From Anseranas semipalmata (Eukaryota; Chordata; Aves; Anseriformes; Anseranatidae), in the NCBI GenBank assembly GCA_013399115.1, contig VXAA01007265.1, positions 560,832-624,831 of the forward strand: a DNA stretch of 64,000 bases, in the 5' to 3' direction. Positions 1-12,090 of this stretch are shown here, piece by piece. The stretch's first letter is position 1. Each line of letters starts with the position of its first letter. The translations under genes were made by a program, and so were the position numbers. The notes below the pieces were generated by a model. That model did not search any database, had not been told where the DNA came from, and was given only the letters and a program-made list of their open reading frames with translations.

Positions 1-1815
1 AGCTTTCACCTTACAAGCTTTTTTTTTAATCTAAAGACTTTTCTGATACGCATGTCCTGCTCTTGGGAGATATAGGGGAATCTTAGTATAACCTGACTAT
101 ATTCACTGTCCTGATTTTCCACCAACCTGTCTACACTGGTGGCAGAGATAAATTATATACCTCCTTTCACCTCACAAATCCCATGATATCTTAATAGAGA
201 AAAGCAGGCTTTGGTTTTACACAACATATCTCACTCAAGGTATCTTAAAGGCTCTTTGCAAGAAGATGAATAGTGATGACCCAGAATCCATGGCAGCAGA
301 TGAGTTAGAATTTAGTCTCCAAGGGATGTCTGATAGGAATGGCTGCCTGAGATCTCTGGAGCTTGGATCTAGGCTTTGTACTAGAAGAGATACTGAGTGT
401 AATGGTTCTTTTCCAGTAATATTCTTTTCACAGGATTTTAGACTGGGTTGCTTTGAAACAGGCAGTCAGGAATGAAGTCTATTTAATGGCACACTAAGAA
501 GATGTGATTTTTAGCCAGAGCAGTAGTATGACTCCCTCATTCCCTCTGTTTTTTGTTACTAGCACAGTGTCAAACACTGATTCTGAATCCTGGTAAAAAA
601 ATGAAATCACAAAAATTCTGGTTGGGAAGGAAGAGAAAAATGGTACCTTACATCACCGTTTAGGCCACCGTTCCCACTCTTCTTCATGTTCAGTTCATCA
701 AACCCTTTGTCTGACGAGTATAAAACTGTGGAATAAATTACGACATGGCACAGCAGTCTGGCATTCCAGTCATAACAACTGTATTTTTGAAAACAGATCT
801 GGACCAGCAATTAAATCATGAATGTAGCTATCATGGTTTGGTATAACAAAATAATTTTGCTTCTCTTTATTGACTTTCCTTTGGTTTACCTTCCAATCAT
901 TTCCTACAATGCTAACCATTGAATACATTACCAATAGCTTGGTACCTCTAAATTACCTCTAAGCTCTCTTTTCATCCTCTTAGATATTTATACACTGAAT
1001 TAAAATCACAGTAGGACATCTATGACTTTGCTTCTACTTGCCGAGATTTAAGTTGCCTCTCTCTTCTGTTGATAGATGCACGTAGCATAATGCAAGCAGG
1101 ATATTAAAAAGCTAATTCTTTTTCTTTCCCCTCTTTAAATATCTTGCCTTTTTTTTAAGGATCAGCTAACTCAAGTAGCTCTTTTGTATTCCTTTATTAG
1201 CTTGCAGCATGCTTTGTTAAGCATGACATAGCAACACAATTTAAAAATGTACAAGAGTGGCCAAGATTAATGTGTCATTTAGTCTGATTTCCCCTCTCTG
1301 GTTATGGCTTTTTTTAAGTGGGCAAATGGCAAAATGACTTAGGAGATTTCTGCAATAACAACAATTAAAATAGCAAGAACTCAGCTTGTGCGTGTAAAAA
1401 ATGACTAGAAAGACTAGATTGATGGCTAGGTTTGTATGTCCTGAACTAAAGTGTATTTCAACTGAATGTGTGTATAGATAGAATTCAGTCTCATTTGGGC
1501 ACTAGATGGAGTTCCACTAAAAAAGAGTCTGCTAAATCTTCCATTGCCCTCCTCTCCCCAGCAGAAGAATGTGAGATTGTAGTCGTGGGTCCACCATTAC
1601 CATCCATGCTTGGTCATTATCGCGCCTGTGCAATCTGGGAGCACCATCAGTTCAAAATGGCAGCACATACAGTGCTAGGCCCACAGCTGGGACTACACAA
1701 AATCATAGGCAATGCTGGATCAGACTCCACAGGCTTTATTCTCAGGGGTTTCCATTCAGGCCAACAATTCTTCTCTGGTGTAAAATTGCAGTAGCTCCAC
1801 CAGATTTGATTAGAG
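1..1815. other. non-coding unique DNA, no gene recognised
   Basis: AT-rich sequence with short open frames on both strands and no recognisable protein family. The last part (about 1468-1800) is open for 108 codons on the plus strand, but its translation matches nothing I know. Around 1773-1800 the sequence (CTGGTGTAAAATTGCAGTAG and on) faintly resembles a repeat tail seen in reptile and bird genomes; this is too weak to call. Confidence 0.5.
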
Positions 1816-2412
1816 ATCATAGAAACATAGAACAGCGCAGGTTGGAAGGGACTCAAAAGTTCACCTGGTCCAACTTTTCATGCAAAAGGGTGCCTCGATG
1901 AGATTATCTAGCACCCTATCCAGAAGCATTTTGAAAACCTGCAGTGATGTGGATTCTACCTGTGGATTCATAGGGAGGTTGTTTCTGTGATTGATTGTTC
2001 TCTGTGTCTTTCTTATATCACGATGAATCTTCTCCCAGTGCAACTGGTACTCGTCCCTTGTCTTGTCCATGTGCCTCCTTGTGAAGAGAGAGCCTCCGTC
2101 CTCTTTGTAGCCATCCTTTAAGTACTGTAAAACTGTGATGAGATTCCCCCTGAGCATTCTCTTCTCCAGGGTGAAAAGACAAAACACCCTCAGATTCTCC
2201 CCACAGGGCAGGTTCTCCAGCCCTTTGATTGTATTTGTGGCTGTTTCCAGTCTGTGCACCTCTTTTTTGAATTGTGGGGACCAGAACTGGATGCAGTACT
2301 CCAGGTGCAGCCTGACTGGCACTGACTAGAGTGGGATGACCGCATCTCTAACTCTGCTAGTAATGTCGCTGCAGATATAGCCTAGGATCTGATTTCCCTT
2401 TGTTGCACAGAA
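1816..2412 (-). mobile_element. CR1 LINE fragment, 3' portion (RT C-terminal region plus 3' end)
   Basis: CR1 is an avian non-LTR retrotransposon. On the plus strand the copy starts with ATCATAGAAACATAGAA, the complement of a decayed CR1 3' terminus, followed by the usual 'GGTTGGAAGGGACT' and 'CACCTGGTCCAAC' landmarks. The minus strand keeps an open frame from 2322 to 1861 (153 codons). It begins close to the conserved HLEYCIQFWSPQFKK motif, continues through LFTLEKRMLRGNLI and YLKDGYKEDGGSLF, and ends near LLDRVLDN. These are the C-terminal blocks of CR1 ORF2 in order and in one frame. Similarity seems to fade near 2412. The frame lacks the RT catalytic core and any promoter, so it is a 5'-truncated dead copy and not a gene. 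Divergence suggests an old insertion. Confidence 0.88.
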
Positions 2413-2505
2413 GCAGAGATGCACAGATCTTCATCAGCAAAGGATCTTTCATGATTAAGTTAGACATGGGAACAAATACAGGAACTGAAGAACAGATAAC
2501 AGTGC

Positions 2506-2660
2506 TGATGATGCTGAAGGTCATCTAGTCCACTATAGAACAAAACAGATCAGCTAGAGCAGGTTTTTCCCAGGACCCTTTCCAGTGAGGTTCTGAATAT
2601 CTCCAAAGGTGTAGACAACTGTTCTGGTCTAGGATATTTCAGTAGAATGTCACTCTGTAT
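2506..2660 (-). mobile_element. second CR1 LINE fragment (3' part)
   Basis: The plus strand reads GGTCATCTAGTCCACTATAG, then CTAGAGCAGGTTTTTCCCAG and TGAATATCTCCAAAGGTGTA. This is the order found just inside the complement of CR1 3' ends (target 'gaccttctagtccaac', 'ctagagcaggttgcccaggg', 'gaatatctccaaggatgg'). The octamer tail itself is not visible. The copy lies about 90 bp beyond the fragment ending near 2412, in the same orientation. It repeats the 3' region of the element, so it is a separate insertion and not a continuation. The far end near 2660 is uncertain. Confidence 0.7.
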
Positions 2661-4310
2661 GTTTGCAGACATGAGCAAATATAGATAAATCACTAAAAGT
2701 ATTTCCAAGCATGTACATGCATTCCTTTCACTAAAAATCTGTCCTCAACCAGACTAGGAAAATCTCAAATTAAATAGCTGGAGATTACACAGGAATACCA
2801 TCAGCAAATTCATTCTTGGTCTACACATCACTTGCAAACTGTTTGTTTCACTGATTCCCCATTTGCAATTCACGTTCTGTTGCTTTGTTACATAGGTCAA
2901 CCTCTTTGTTTCTGGATGATTTATGTAATTCTTCAACCCAGCACAAAATCTAAATAGGAAATTTTACACTACATGAAGTATTATCTCGGTAAATGTTTGT
3001 GCATTTCAGCTTGACATTTGCCTTACACAGTAATAGAAGACCTCAAGCACTCAAATGATTGTGAAATTTAGACACAAACAGCTTGCAACAAAGCCATTAA
3101 ATCTGAATTCACTCTTAAATGTGAAAAAATATTCACAGAAAAACTGATCCTAACACTCACTGAGCACACACTAATCAATGCTTGGGAAGTGTGTTTGCTT
3201 ATGGTCCTCTCTGGTCAGGGCATGATTTTGAAAAACACCTTACATTTCTTCCAGTTCTGCTTCTTGTAAATCATGGTAAATGAGTTTCCCATTGATGCTG
3301 CATAGGATGTTAACAGCTGCTGTAAGTTTGCCTGGAGTCACTCCTGCCCCACCTCCCCCTCAGAGGACTTAGCTCTGCAGTTGCTTGACTACCCAACAGA
3401 AGAAGGGTGGAAGATTCGGGAATTTCACTGAACAAATTCTTTGTTAATTCAAGGAACTGAGACACGTACCTTGAGAATTTCTGTCTATTCCAGGTGTTTA
3501 ATATAGCCATGAGTTTCTTTCAAAGCATGAGGTGACAAAGCCTGTGCTGGCATATAGAGCATGTGTCCTGGCAGCTGATCTGGACCTCTAGCCCATGGCC
3601 ACCCATGGCTGTCTTAGACAGGACACAGGGCTCCAGAAATGCTGCCTCATGCTTCGGGCAAAGTGCTTCCTGGTCCATTTGCCATTTTCCATCAGCAGCA
3701 CCTTTCTAAAATTTAATTCTGATTTTCCCTTTTTATATGCTCATTGCTTTATTTTATTGTTGTGTAACAGAGGGCAAATAATTTATTTCCTAGCATTAGT
3801 AATCTTTATGTATTTATATGAAATTATTAGTTTCTTCTAATCAAATAAACTTTTTTTTTTTTCCTAAGTAAATTTAACTCTGAATTTTTTCTACCTCTCT
3901 TTATTAGGCTGTTTACCACATTTTAGCACAAAGTTATTTTTTCAATTCCTCACATTTGGTACCTGCTATGTTCTCCTTGGATCTCCAGCCACAGAAGTAG
4001 TCGGAGGTACCTATCCTGCACAAGGCTGAGCCCCTTCTGCAGAGTACTGAGAGCTCTCACTACACAGGGAGCAACTCTGCTCCCCACAGGTCTGAGCCTT
4101 GATAAGGGCCCCACAGGTTCTTAGGTCATGAGCTCTCATTCCCTATTTTAATCCTTATCTTCCCTTACGCTCACGAACCTTGCAACCTTTCTAGTTTTCT
4201 ACCATTCCTTTATTCAAGTTCATTGCAATCATTTTCATTTTGTTTTCTCCTCCACAATTAGAAAAGCTTTTTTTATTTTCCTTCAGTTTGCAGCTTACTC
4301 ACTTCTAAAG
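2661..4310. other. non-coding unique DNA
   Basis: No recognisable gene or repeat. There is a T-run near 3851-3862 and a slightly GC-richer patch at about 3980-4140. Short open frames on both strands have no recognisable family. Confidence 0.5.
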
Positions 4311-4342
4311 CAAAAACAAACAAACAACAACAACAACAAAAA
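4311..4342 (+). repeat. CAAA/CAA simple repeat
   Basis: An A-rich run of CAAAA, CAAA and CAA units, about 32 bp. It is an imperfect microsatellite. Confidence 0.85.
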
Positions 4343-5360
4343 CAGTGACCAGAAACAAGAATTATAAACAGTGCTTCAGATAAAGAAATAGATACATGAG
4401 GAGATCCGTGTTCCTAAGACTGACCCAAATTACTAAGTAAAAAATTAAGTGATGAATGTTATTACTTTAACAGACATTAACAGAAGCTGCTGGATGTTCA
4501 TATTGATGCAAAGTAAAGCCTTTTATTTAGGGGCCTAAAAGGTATCTATTTTTGACAAACTTAGTCAAAGTCTCCAATCAGAGAGAGAAACAAAGTGAAC
4601 TGAAAAATGTACTGTGAGTGACTGTAATATTCCACATTTGCAATAAAAACAATGGCAGCTACTTCACCACAGGCAGGAAGAATCCCTCGTATTTAAGAGG
4701 ATATGAATTAAAAAAAGAGGAAGAAGGACACTTCTTTCATTATTGTGTTACTCAGGGTACAAGTTTCAGAGGGCATTTTTAGCAGGCTTTTAGAATATTA
4801 CATGGCATTACTGGCAATGGTGACTGGCATCATATAGAGTTAGCACATCAAAAAAGGAATTGACACGTTTTTGCTGATTTCTTCCCATAAAAAAAAAAAA
4901 TCCTATAAATCAACAGCATTTCCAGAGAAACAATGAATAAACCAAAGAGATTTGATATTGGCTTCAAATTCCCTGATGACATTCAAGTGCTGCCCTGAAC
5001 CTGAATCTAAATATTTTGACAGCAAGAATGAGCTGGAAATATCATTAGGTCAGCACATCTTGTACAATTTCACATTTCCCTGTTTCTAGTCATTCTGCAA
5101 ATAGGTTGTTTTCCTTCACAGCTTATTGAAATCAGTGAGTTTTACACCTTCCTTGAGCTTAGGAACAGCCCTAGAGTGAGCTTTCTCTTACATTTTGGCT
5201 CCCAACAGAAACTAGGAATTGTAGATATGTAGTTACAGAGGTACCCATAGAGGTAATTGGCATTTTGGAGATTCAGGAAGGCTAGAATCAGGAAGGTGAT
5301 TGTATCTCAGCCAGCCAGCAAATGCCATTGAGAGCACACAGGCAAAACAGAGAGAAGATT
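4343..5360. other. non-coding unique DNA
   Basis: AT-rich, no gene or dispersed repeat recognised. A short A-run lies near 4890-4901. Confidence 0.5.
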
Positions 5361-5397
5361 AAAAAAAAAAAAAATAAAAAAAAAAAAAAAAAAAAAA
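5361..5397 (+). repeat. poly(A) tract with one T interruption
   Basis: Thirty-seven bases, all A except one T. It could be the tail of an old retrocopy, but I see no AATAAA signal or recognisable coding sequence just upstream. It may equally be a simple homopolymer. Confidence 0.9.
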
Positions 5398-6042
5398 GGA
5401 GATCCCATTTCACATTTCTGCTAGTATCTGTAAAATCTACATAGCCAAGTTCAGCTGTTGAAGCACACAGATGGTCTAACTGTAGTTTACAAATCCGTCC
5501 TAGGGGAACCTAAGCATACAGTGACCCTCCCTCAGTCTGTGCCCAGACGGGACTTCTGTCTTGCATCAGCTGCTGCAGAAATGCACTTACTTTCTGTAAT
5601 AACATTTTACTTTTCTCTGAGCCTCCACAAAAGAGCGAAGAAATTGCAGCTCAGACACTGATCTTGTTACGCGAACAATTCTTGAGTCTCCCATATCATA
5701 AATGAAGTTTTGTGAACTCCATAGCCAACTGGAGCTCAATTCTCTGGCCAGGTAACCCTGTTACGCTGCCTCATCACGATCCGATATACTTTCCTTCACA
5801 CCCCTGCAGTGACTGCAGGCTTAGGCAGACACTCTGGCATCAGCTGACTCCTGATCTCAGGCAGGCTTTCCTTGCAAGTGGAAAAGACCTATTAGCTTTT
5901 TTTTTCTCTTTAATGAAACCTAATTTTGTCTGATGAATACATCATTAGAGAATTCAGGAGCATATGAAAGCTAGTGTACAAGGGAGAAGGGAAAGGCAAG
6001 AAGTGATTAATGTGTGGAAATGTTAAAGGAGAAGGGGAAATT
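5398..6042. other. non-coding unique DNA
   Basis: Two short plus-strand open frames (5458-5661 and 5712-5933) have no recognisable domain. No repeat was identified. Confidence 0.5.
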
Positions 6043-6090
6043 NNNNNNNNNNNNNNNNNNNNNNNNNNNNNNNNNNNNNNNNNNNNNNNN
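6043..6090. other. assembly gap (48 N) followed by poly(T)
   Basis: A run of 48 N is followed directly by 15 T (6091-6105). The true length and content here are unknown. Open frames running across this gap are artefacts. Confidence 0.98.
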
Positions 6091-6105
6091 TTTTTTTTTT
6101 TTTTT

Positions 6106-9100
6106 GAAATTATTCCAAAATATGAGGGGAAAAAAAATGAAGGAAAAATGGAAAACACAAAGTACATAAAAAGCCATGTTGAGGTAGGCATAGCTTAACT
6201 TACTTCTGGAATTCACTGCTGTAGTAAGTCTGCATCTGGCTTTTAAATACAAATATTTTGAACCTGAGAGGTTCTCTGGAATGAGTTGCATTAGCTTCTA
6301 TGAGTTCACACTGGAAAAAAAAAAAAAAGAAACAGTGATCTATTAGAAGTCATAAATATAAGCTTAAAGGCTTTCTACAAAGTTGATTTTTCAGGCCCAT
6401 TGTGTAGATCTATTTCAGTGCCTGGATCATTTAGCAGATAAAGGAGTTCTGACCTTCTTTCTCATCAGTTTTGCTGCTAGAAGTGTGTAGTTAATTCACA
6501 TGCTAAAAATCCTAAGGACATTTTTATTGAGTATAATAACACAGCAATGCAGCCACAGTAACCAGCTTTTATACTGTAAGAGAATGGCTACCTTAATTAA
6601 TTTTCTCAAAACATTACCAGATATCAAACTTTATTAAACTAATCACCCATTTGTGTTATCACTCAAATCCACTTCAAGCTATACAAATGCAATTTTAAAG
6701 TCTCTAATCTATAATGCTCTATTTTAATTATTTATTTAATCAAAGACATGGAGCAGGCTTATAGTTTAACATTTTAGAGCTAGTTTCTACTGAAAAAAAC
6801 AAACAAACCTATCTCACCCCCTTCATATACTGCTGTCTTTAAAACAGCAGATGACTTTCTATTCCTTCTACAGTCCTTTCACACACCTGCAGAGTGCTTT
6901 CCTACATCATCCTGATCTCATTCATGTTGACCTGTGTGCAAATACATGGCAGCACCAGGTACACACCTCTCTCTGGTGCCAGAAGAGATGCGAAGGCCTG
7001 AAGTGACATTATGACCGGTCTCTAAAATAGCTGCACCTTCAGACCTGGAGGGAGAGAAGCAGGCCAGAAAAGCTTCCATTGCTGCAGTCTACATGGTTTG
7101 CTTTTGTAGATTAGCCTAGGGTAGCATTTTGGAGGGTCAGTATTTCATTCCTTTAGGGATTGCTACCTTTATTTGAAAGAAAAGGTAAAACAGCTTTTTA
7201 AAAAAGTTATTTAGTAAGTTTTATCATGCTTTGTTAAATGCACACACTGTATGTTAAAGAGAATCAAACCAAATGCAAGGCAAAAGCCTTTTTTATAAGA
7301 GATTTCAAGGATGCACACAATAAATTACTGGAGACATGGAACCCGCTTTTGTTCTTGCATTAAAATTATTTTTTTTTTCTCACTTTCTTTAAATTCTTCT
7401 GGGACAGACTAGAAACTTCCCAGAGGAACAGATCTCATAATAGAAAGAACATTGTTTTACACTATTTACAGCATCCTGGGTCATGTCAGCAACTTCTGTG
7501 GCTCAACATTTGTGATGAAAAAAAAATCCAAAATTTTAACCAGGTTCAGACACCCAAAACTTCCATGTCCAGAGATGCTTCCTAATTGTTCTTTTGTGCC
7601 TGCTCTCTATTTATAAGACTTAAGATGCTGCAGATTTTGTACTCTAACTTGTATTCTGCAAGCCACCAGTGATGATAAATGTTTTTAAGCTGCAGTTAGC
7701 AAGATAGCATAGATTGAAACTCTTCCTTTTTATTATTGCTTTTGATGCACACAAATTGTTTAAGACGAATTTTAGCAATTGTTCTGTTATTGCATGTCCC
7801 CTTTCCCCTCCAGATGAATTATTCATACTTTGTTGTCATAGCAATCCTGTCTCTCTCTGAAATGTTTAATAACTAGTCTTGACTCCAAACTAGACAATGA
7901 ATCAAGGTGTAACAAAAGCTTTATTAACTAATGTGCTTTGAGGCAGATACATTGTTTGTCTCCCACCTACACTTGCCTTAAGCTGTTGTCAGTCCAGTCC
8001 GATTATATTAATGATGACAGCAAAGACGCCCGTAAGAAACACCCTTTACATAACCAAGTTTCTTAGACAGTGTCCATCTCCTTTGCAGAGTAATGCACCT
8101 CTACTTTTCTGTTAGGCTGACTCCTTTCAAAGCAGCAGTAGGCAGCAACTACTCTCTGCAGAGGACCCCCCTTTGTGGCGGATGTGGAACTGTGGGTTGG
8201 GGAGACATTAAAAATCACAAAAAGTGTCACATCTTTATAGGGAGAAGAGCGACAGAAGTATTTTTCCCTGTTTTAACCCTGTGTCTAAATTATGGCCTGT
8301 TTAACTGTGTCCTGCACTGCACACCAAGTAGATGTTGATCTAACTTGTCTATTTGCTCCAACCACTATAGTAAGCACCACGATCGATGTTTACACCCGAG
8401 CACTGTATTAGAGCTCATTGTAACCTTTCCACCTACCATACACCTGAGGAGGAAAAATATGAGGGCAAGAAAGTATTCAGTGAGTATGCAGACTTGAACT
8501 TTTCCTACCATTTTTAAAACAGTACCTTTGGGGAATATAGTCAGACAGGATAAACATCCCCTTTAATTTTTACTTGCTTTAGCAGAAAGATGTCTGCTTC
8601 CTTGGCAATGGTGCCACCTTATGCAATTGAAGACCTGAAGATGCACCAATGATGAAATTTTCCCTTTGTTCAGTGAATGCTGGAGAGCAAGCATGGGTGA
8701 CCACTGGGTGCACAGCACTATTCTCCTGGAAGCTGTAGCAGTTCCCAGCTTCCAAGCCCAGATTCACTCCAACCCAAACAATCTGTTTCATTCACAGCAC
8801 ACTTTTTTATAGTCAGCAATAAGATACTTCAAAAAACATTTTGAGCTCTCTGGATGGATTCTATAGTCATTTCACTCAGTCCATATTCCCCTGATTCTAT
8901 ATTTTATGGGGGCCCTGGACTTCCATATGTTATTCCTAAAGCGGAGAAGATAGCACTGTCCACAAGAAGGGAGGGCAGCCCTGGTGTTTCAATTCATTTT
9001 AATGCAGGAAACTACATAATCCTTATCCATACTCATTTTGCAGTTTCACATATATCCTGTACCAGTTTCCCCCTGGCAGAAACTGTGGACAACATTGTTC

Positions 9101-9545
9101 TTAAACAGCTGACATACTATAGCACAGCCAGAGTTGTAAGTGGTGGACAAATGATCTATAGGTTGAGTCACATGGCTGTATTCTTCTGTAGGGTTCTGAA
9201 TGAGTACTGAAGGGCCCATCTCACAGTGTTGATATCAGCCAAAATCTACCAGTTAGCCAACGGAAGCCTTGTTCTAAGACCTCAGTGTTTGACCTGTAAC
9301 TGGTAAACCAGCTGATACAACAGCCTACAATAAGCAGTCCTTCTGGATGAGAGGTGTGACAGAAACTTAAATCGCTATAGTTTCTGATGATGGTTCTAGT
9401 TCAAACAGTCCATTTTCTTGGAAGAAAGTTTATGGGAATAGCAGAGGCTTACATTTTAAGACTCCAGCTGCCTTCAAGCCTGAGTAAGGCATTTAGGATG
9501 AATGCCTTATTTTTGCCCACCTGTTGGGATGACAAAAAAACATTG
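6106..9545. other. non-coding unique DNA
   Basis: AT-rich. Contains an A14 run at 6315-6328 and a few short A/T runs. The longest open frame is 8854-9210 on the plus strand (118 codons). Its translation shows no known domain, signal peptide or conserved motif, and the composition is like its surroundings, so it is not called as a gene. Confidence 0.5.
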
Positions 9546-9784
9546 TCCTAGGCCAAGTCTACACAACAAAAGTTTGCTTCCAAGGAGGAATATGAAACCA
9601 GTTGTGTTCCCCAGAAGTTCTGCTGAGCTGGCAAAACTCCCACTAGACAAAAGATGTCATTCAGGGAAGTGATGCCAGGAGAAAACAGGTGACCTTTTGC
9701 TTCACTTCTACTTGCAGTGTCTCTACGGGTGAAAAGGAATAACTTGGCCAATATAGCTATCAGAACTGCTGTGGAGACCAGTTG
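9546..9784. mobile_element. probable degraded non-autonomous DNA transposon (MITE-like relic)
   Basis: The left end reads GGCCAAGTCTACACAACAAA (9551-9570). The complement of the right end (about 9763-9784) reads AACTGGTCTCCACAGCAG. The two share the core GTCTNCACARCAR, so the ends form an imperfect inverted repeat about 235 bp apart. Similar 'GTCTACACTACAAA' ends are, from memory, typical of an old family of short DNA transposons in turtle, crocodile and bird genomes. There is no transposase. Target-site duplications are not clear. The family name is left open. Confidence 0.42.
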
Positions 9785-10742
9785 TTACACTGAAATATGG
9801 GCACTTTTTCAAATCCATCTGAACTTTGAAGCATTTTTGGGGCTGTCATTATTTATTTAACTACTTTACCCTGTATTTCATTCATTCTGCCCACAGTTTT
9901 TGCAGTATCTACACAAAAATATTCCCTTCAGTCAGGCAAGGACAGAAAAACTTTTCCTGAGCAGGCTCTTCCCCTTTAAAGGTTTTCATTTACTTTTCTA
10001 TCCACATGGGCAGCGGTATATCCAGCATCATTTATTCTTCCTCAGTTTGATATATGTATTTGATCTAACACATGCTTCATTTATTCAATGCCCTATTGTA
10101 AAGGTCCCCAGAGTCCTTTTGAGGCTTCTGAGATGCATGTATTAAATACAAAGCAGAATTTACATGACCAGGATTGAGAATAGTTTGTGATACCAGTGTT
10201 CATTTGACCTATGCCAAAAGCTAATTTATTTTAATATTTTTTCATGAATAATCATTTGCTATTGTGCATCTATTTTATCTCATAAATGTGTAATTAATAG
10301 TCTCTGGGTTAGACTAAATTTGACATTTTATAGTACATTAAAATCAAAACAAAAGATGTAAAAGAAGAAAAACATTTAAAAATAATTTCTCTAGCTTAGA
10401 CAAAATAATGAAAAAGGTCCAGAAATTGAACAAAATTATCTGGATGAATTAATAGGTACTTCAGGATTTTGAAGCAATCATTTTCCATGCAAAATAGAAT
10501 GAATAATATAGTACGTAATATGTGGCTGTGCATCAATTTGAATGAAAATCATGTTGTTTTTTAAATCCCATAAAAATATAGGGCTTGTCCAGCAAAAGGT
10601 ACCAGCTTGTAAGTCCCCTGGATGAATTCAGCTAGTCTCATTGAATCACCTATCATTAGAAAAAAAGGACATGGTTAAGTTCTGTTGGCCAAGACTTACC
10701 TGAAGAGCCAATCTCCTGGAGTTCTTGCCCAGTTCCCTAAGG
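9785..10742. other. non-coding unique DNA
   Basis: Strongly AT-rich, especially 10200-10560. No gene or dispersed repeat recognised. Confidence 0.5.
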
Positions 10743-10845
10743 TTTTTTTTTTTTTTTTTTTGATTCTTGGTCTTCCTCCAGGCCTCTCTTGCGCCTCTGT
10801 TATTTTTCTGTTAGGCTTTATTTATTTATTTATTTATTTATTTTT
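10743..10845 (+). repeat. poly(T) tract and (TTTA)n microsatellite
   Basis: T19 at 10743-10761, about 55 bp of T/C-rich sequence, then six or more TTTA units starting at 10817. On the other strand this is a (TAAA)n run followed by poly(A). That could be the 3' tail of an old retrocopy read on the minus strand, but no body was recognised beside it. Confidence 0.85.
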
Positions 10846-11332
10846 CCGCAGATCACTTACTGAATAAAGTACCAGAATGGTTTTACAACTCAATTCTATC
10901 TCCTGCACCCCAGCACACCAACATTGCAACACCTTGGTACACTGATTGGTTCTGAGATTTTTGTGACCAAGTGAATTAAAAGAAAATTTATCTTTCTTGG
11001 AATCGGGTGTCCTGTTGCTTCTGTGGACCAGGCAGTATCTTGTAGGATCACTACTGTGAGAAAGGACTACAAGTAATCTCCTCTGCAGTGTGTCAGATGC
11101 AATCCATCAATACCTTGGGCCTTGTTAATCCTGCCAGACAGCTCCAAAGCTGTAGGATTGAGCTGAGAGCTGAAGTCAAGAAACAACACAGTCAATAGTT
11201 TCATCCCTTTCTTGTACTGCCTCTATAGATATCCACATAGAGCTACAATGGGGAACAGCCTTCTGTGGTCTGAAATGCTCTCAACTCTCAACACACACTT
11301 CAAAATTTCTCTTATCCTATTTTTGTTTCCAG
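10846..11332. other. non-coding unique DNA
   Basis: No gene or repeat recognised. The last 25 bases form a pyrimidine-rich tract ending in AG. Confidence 0.5.
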
Positions 11333-11401
11333 GAAGCAACAAAAAAGCTTCTAAAAACAATTCTAGAGTTGATAGCCTCCGAAATGAGTTACAGCAACAA
11401 G
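11333..11401 (+). other. weak candidate exon (splice-flanked, 69 nt)
   Basis: The stretch is preceded by a pyrimidine-rich tract ending TTTTTGTTTCCAG and followed by AAG|GTACAT, an acceptable donor. It is 69 nt, a multiple of three, and open in two of three forward frames. One frame contains KLLKTILELIASEMSYSNK; the other contains RVDSLRNELQQQ, which looks helix-forming. I recognise neither. Splice-like pairs this good occur by chance in 64 kb, and no partner exon was found. Confidence 0.15.
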
Positions 11402-12090
11402 GTACATTTCTGTGAGAAATGTTTGATCTATGAGTCAGGCATATGCAGCTTTATTCTTTCGATCCATTTATCCTGTCCCCAATCAATATTGAAACCTGAC
11501 TGCAAAAGCCAAAGGAGCCCAGGGGCTGTGACCCCAGCCTCCTTGCCGTGCTGTATCTCTGGAGTACAGCTTCTCACGTGTGACAGAGCATCTTTCCTTT
11601 CTCCCCCCGGTACCTGGAGGTGCCTAACAAAGCAGCACCCAAGGGCTGCAATTTTTGAGGTCCAGTTCTCCTTAATACCACAACAATGACTCTCCAGGGC
11701 TTAAAATCTGGAAACAGTGTCATGCTTTCAAGCTGCATTCACTATTTCTCTATTATTGTCTCAGACCCATAGCTTTCAGTTAAAAGCTGCTAAACATTTC
11801 CTAACAAGGGGCAGTTTAGTTCAGGGCCTTAAAAACTCCTTCAAAGAGTTGTAAAAGTAATACGAATAAAAGCACCACAGACTCTGCATCAGGTGCTTCT
11901 GTTCTTCAGAGAGCTGCATTTCATCAGAATGGATTTACACTTTCCCAGCCTGGAGGAAAGAAACCCATCTATAGTAGACCCTTATCTATGGAACATGCTG
12001 CTGAGAGAGACCACGTTGCTTTCAGAAACTAAAGTGTCTGGTTCAAAATGGAAATCCTGTACATTGTTTTTAATGATCTTTTCTCAAAAA
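11402..12090. other. non-coding unique DNA
   Basis: Short open frames only. No repeat recognised before the CR1 end at 12091. Confidence 0.5.

Noticed and set aside
1773..1800. Short resemblance to a reptilian repeat tail
   Set aside because: Only about 25 bp with several mismatches.
1861..2322. 153-codon minus-strand open frame as a gene
   Set aside because: It is the C-terminal part of CR1 ORF2 in a truncated copy without a promoter or catalytic core.
6007..6291. Open frames crossing the N gap
   Set aside because: Artefacts of unknown bases; the translated X run is not real sequence.
8854..9210. 118-codon plus-strand open frame
   Set aside because: Translation has no known motif, and composition equals the surroundings.
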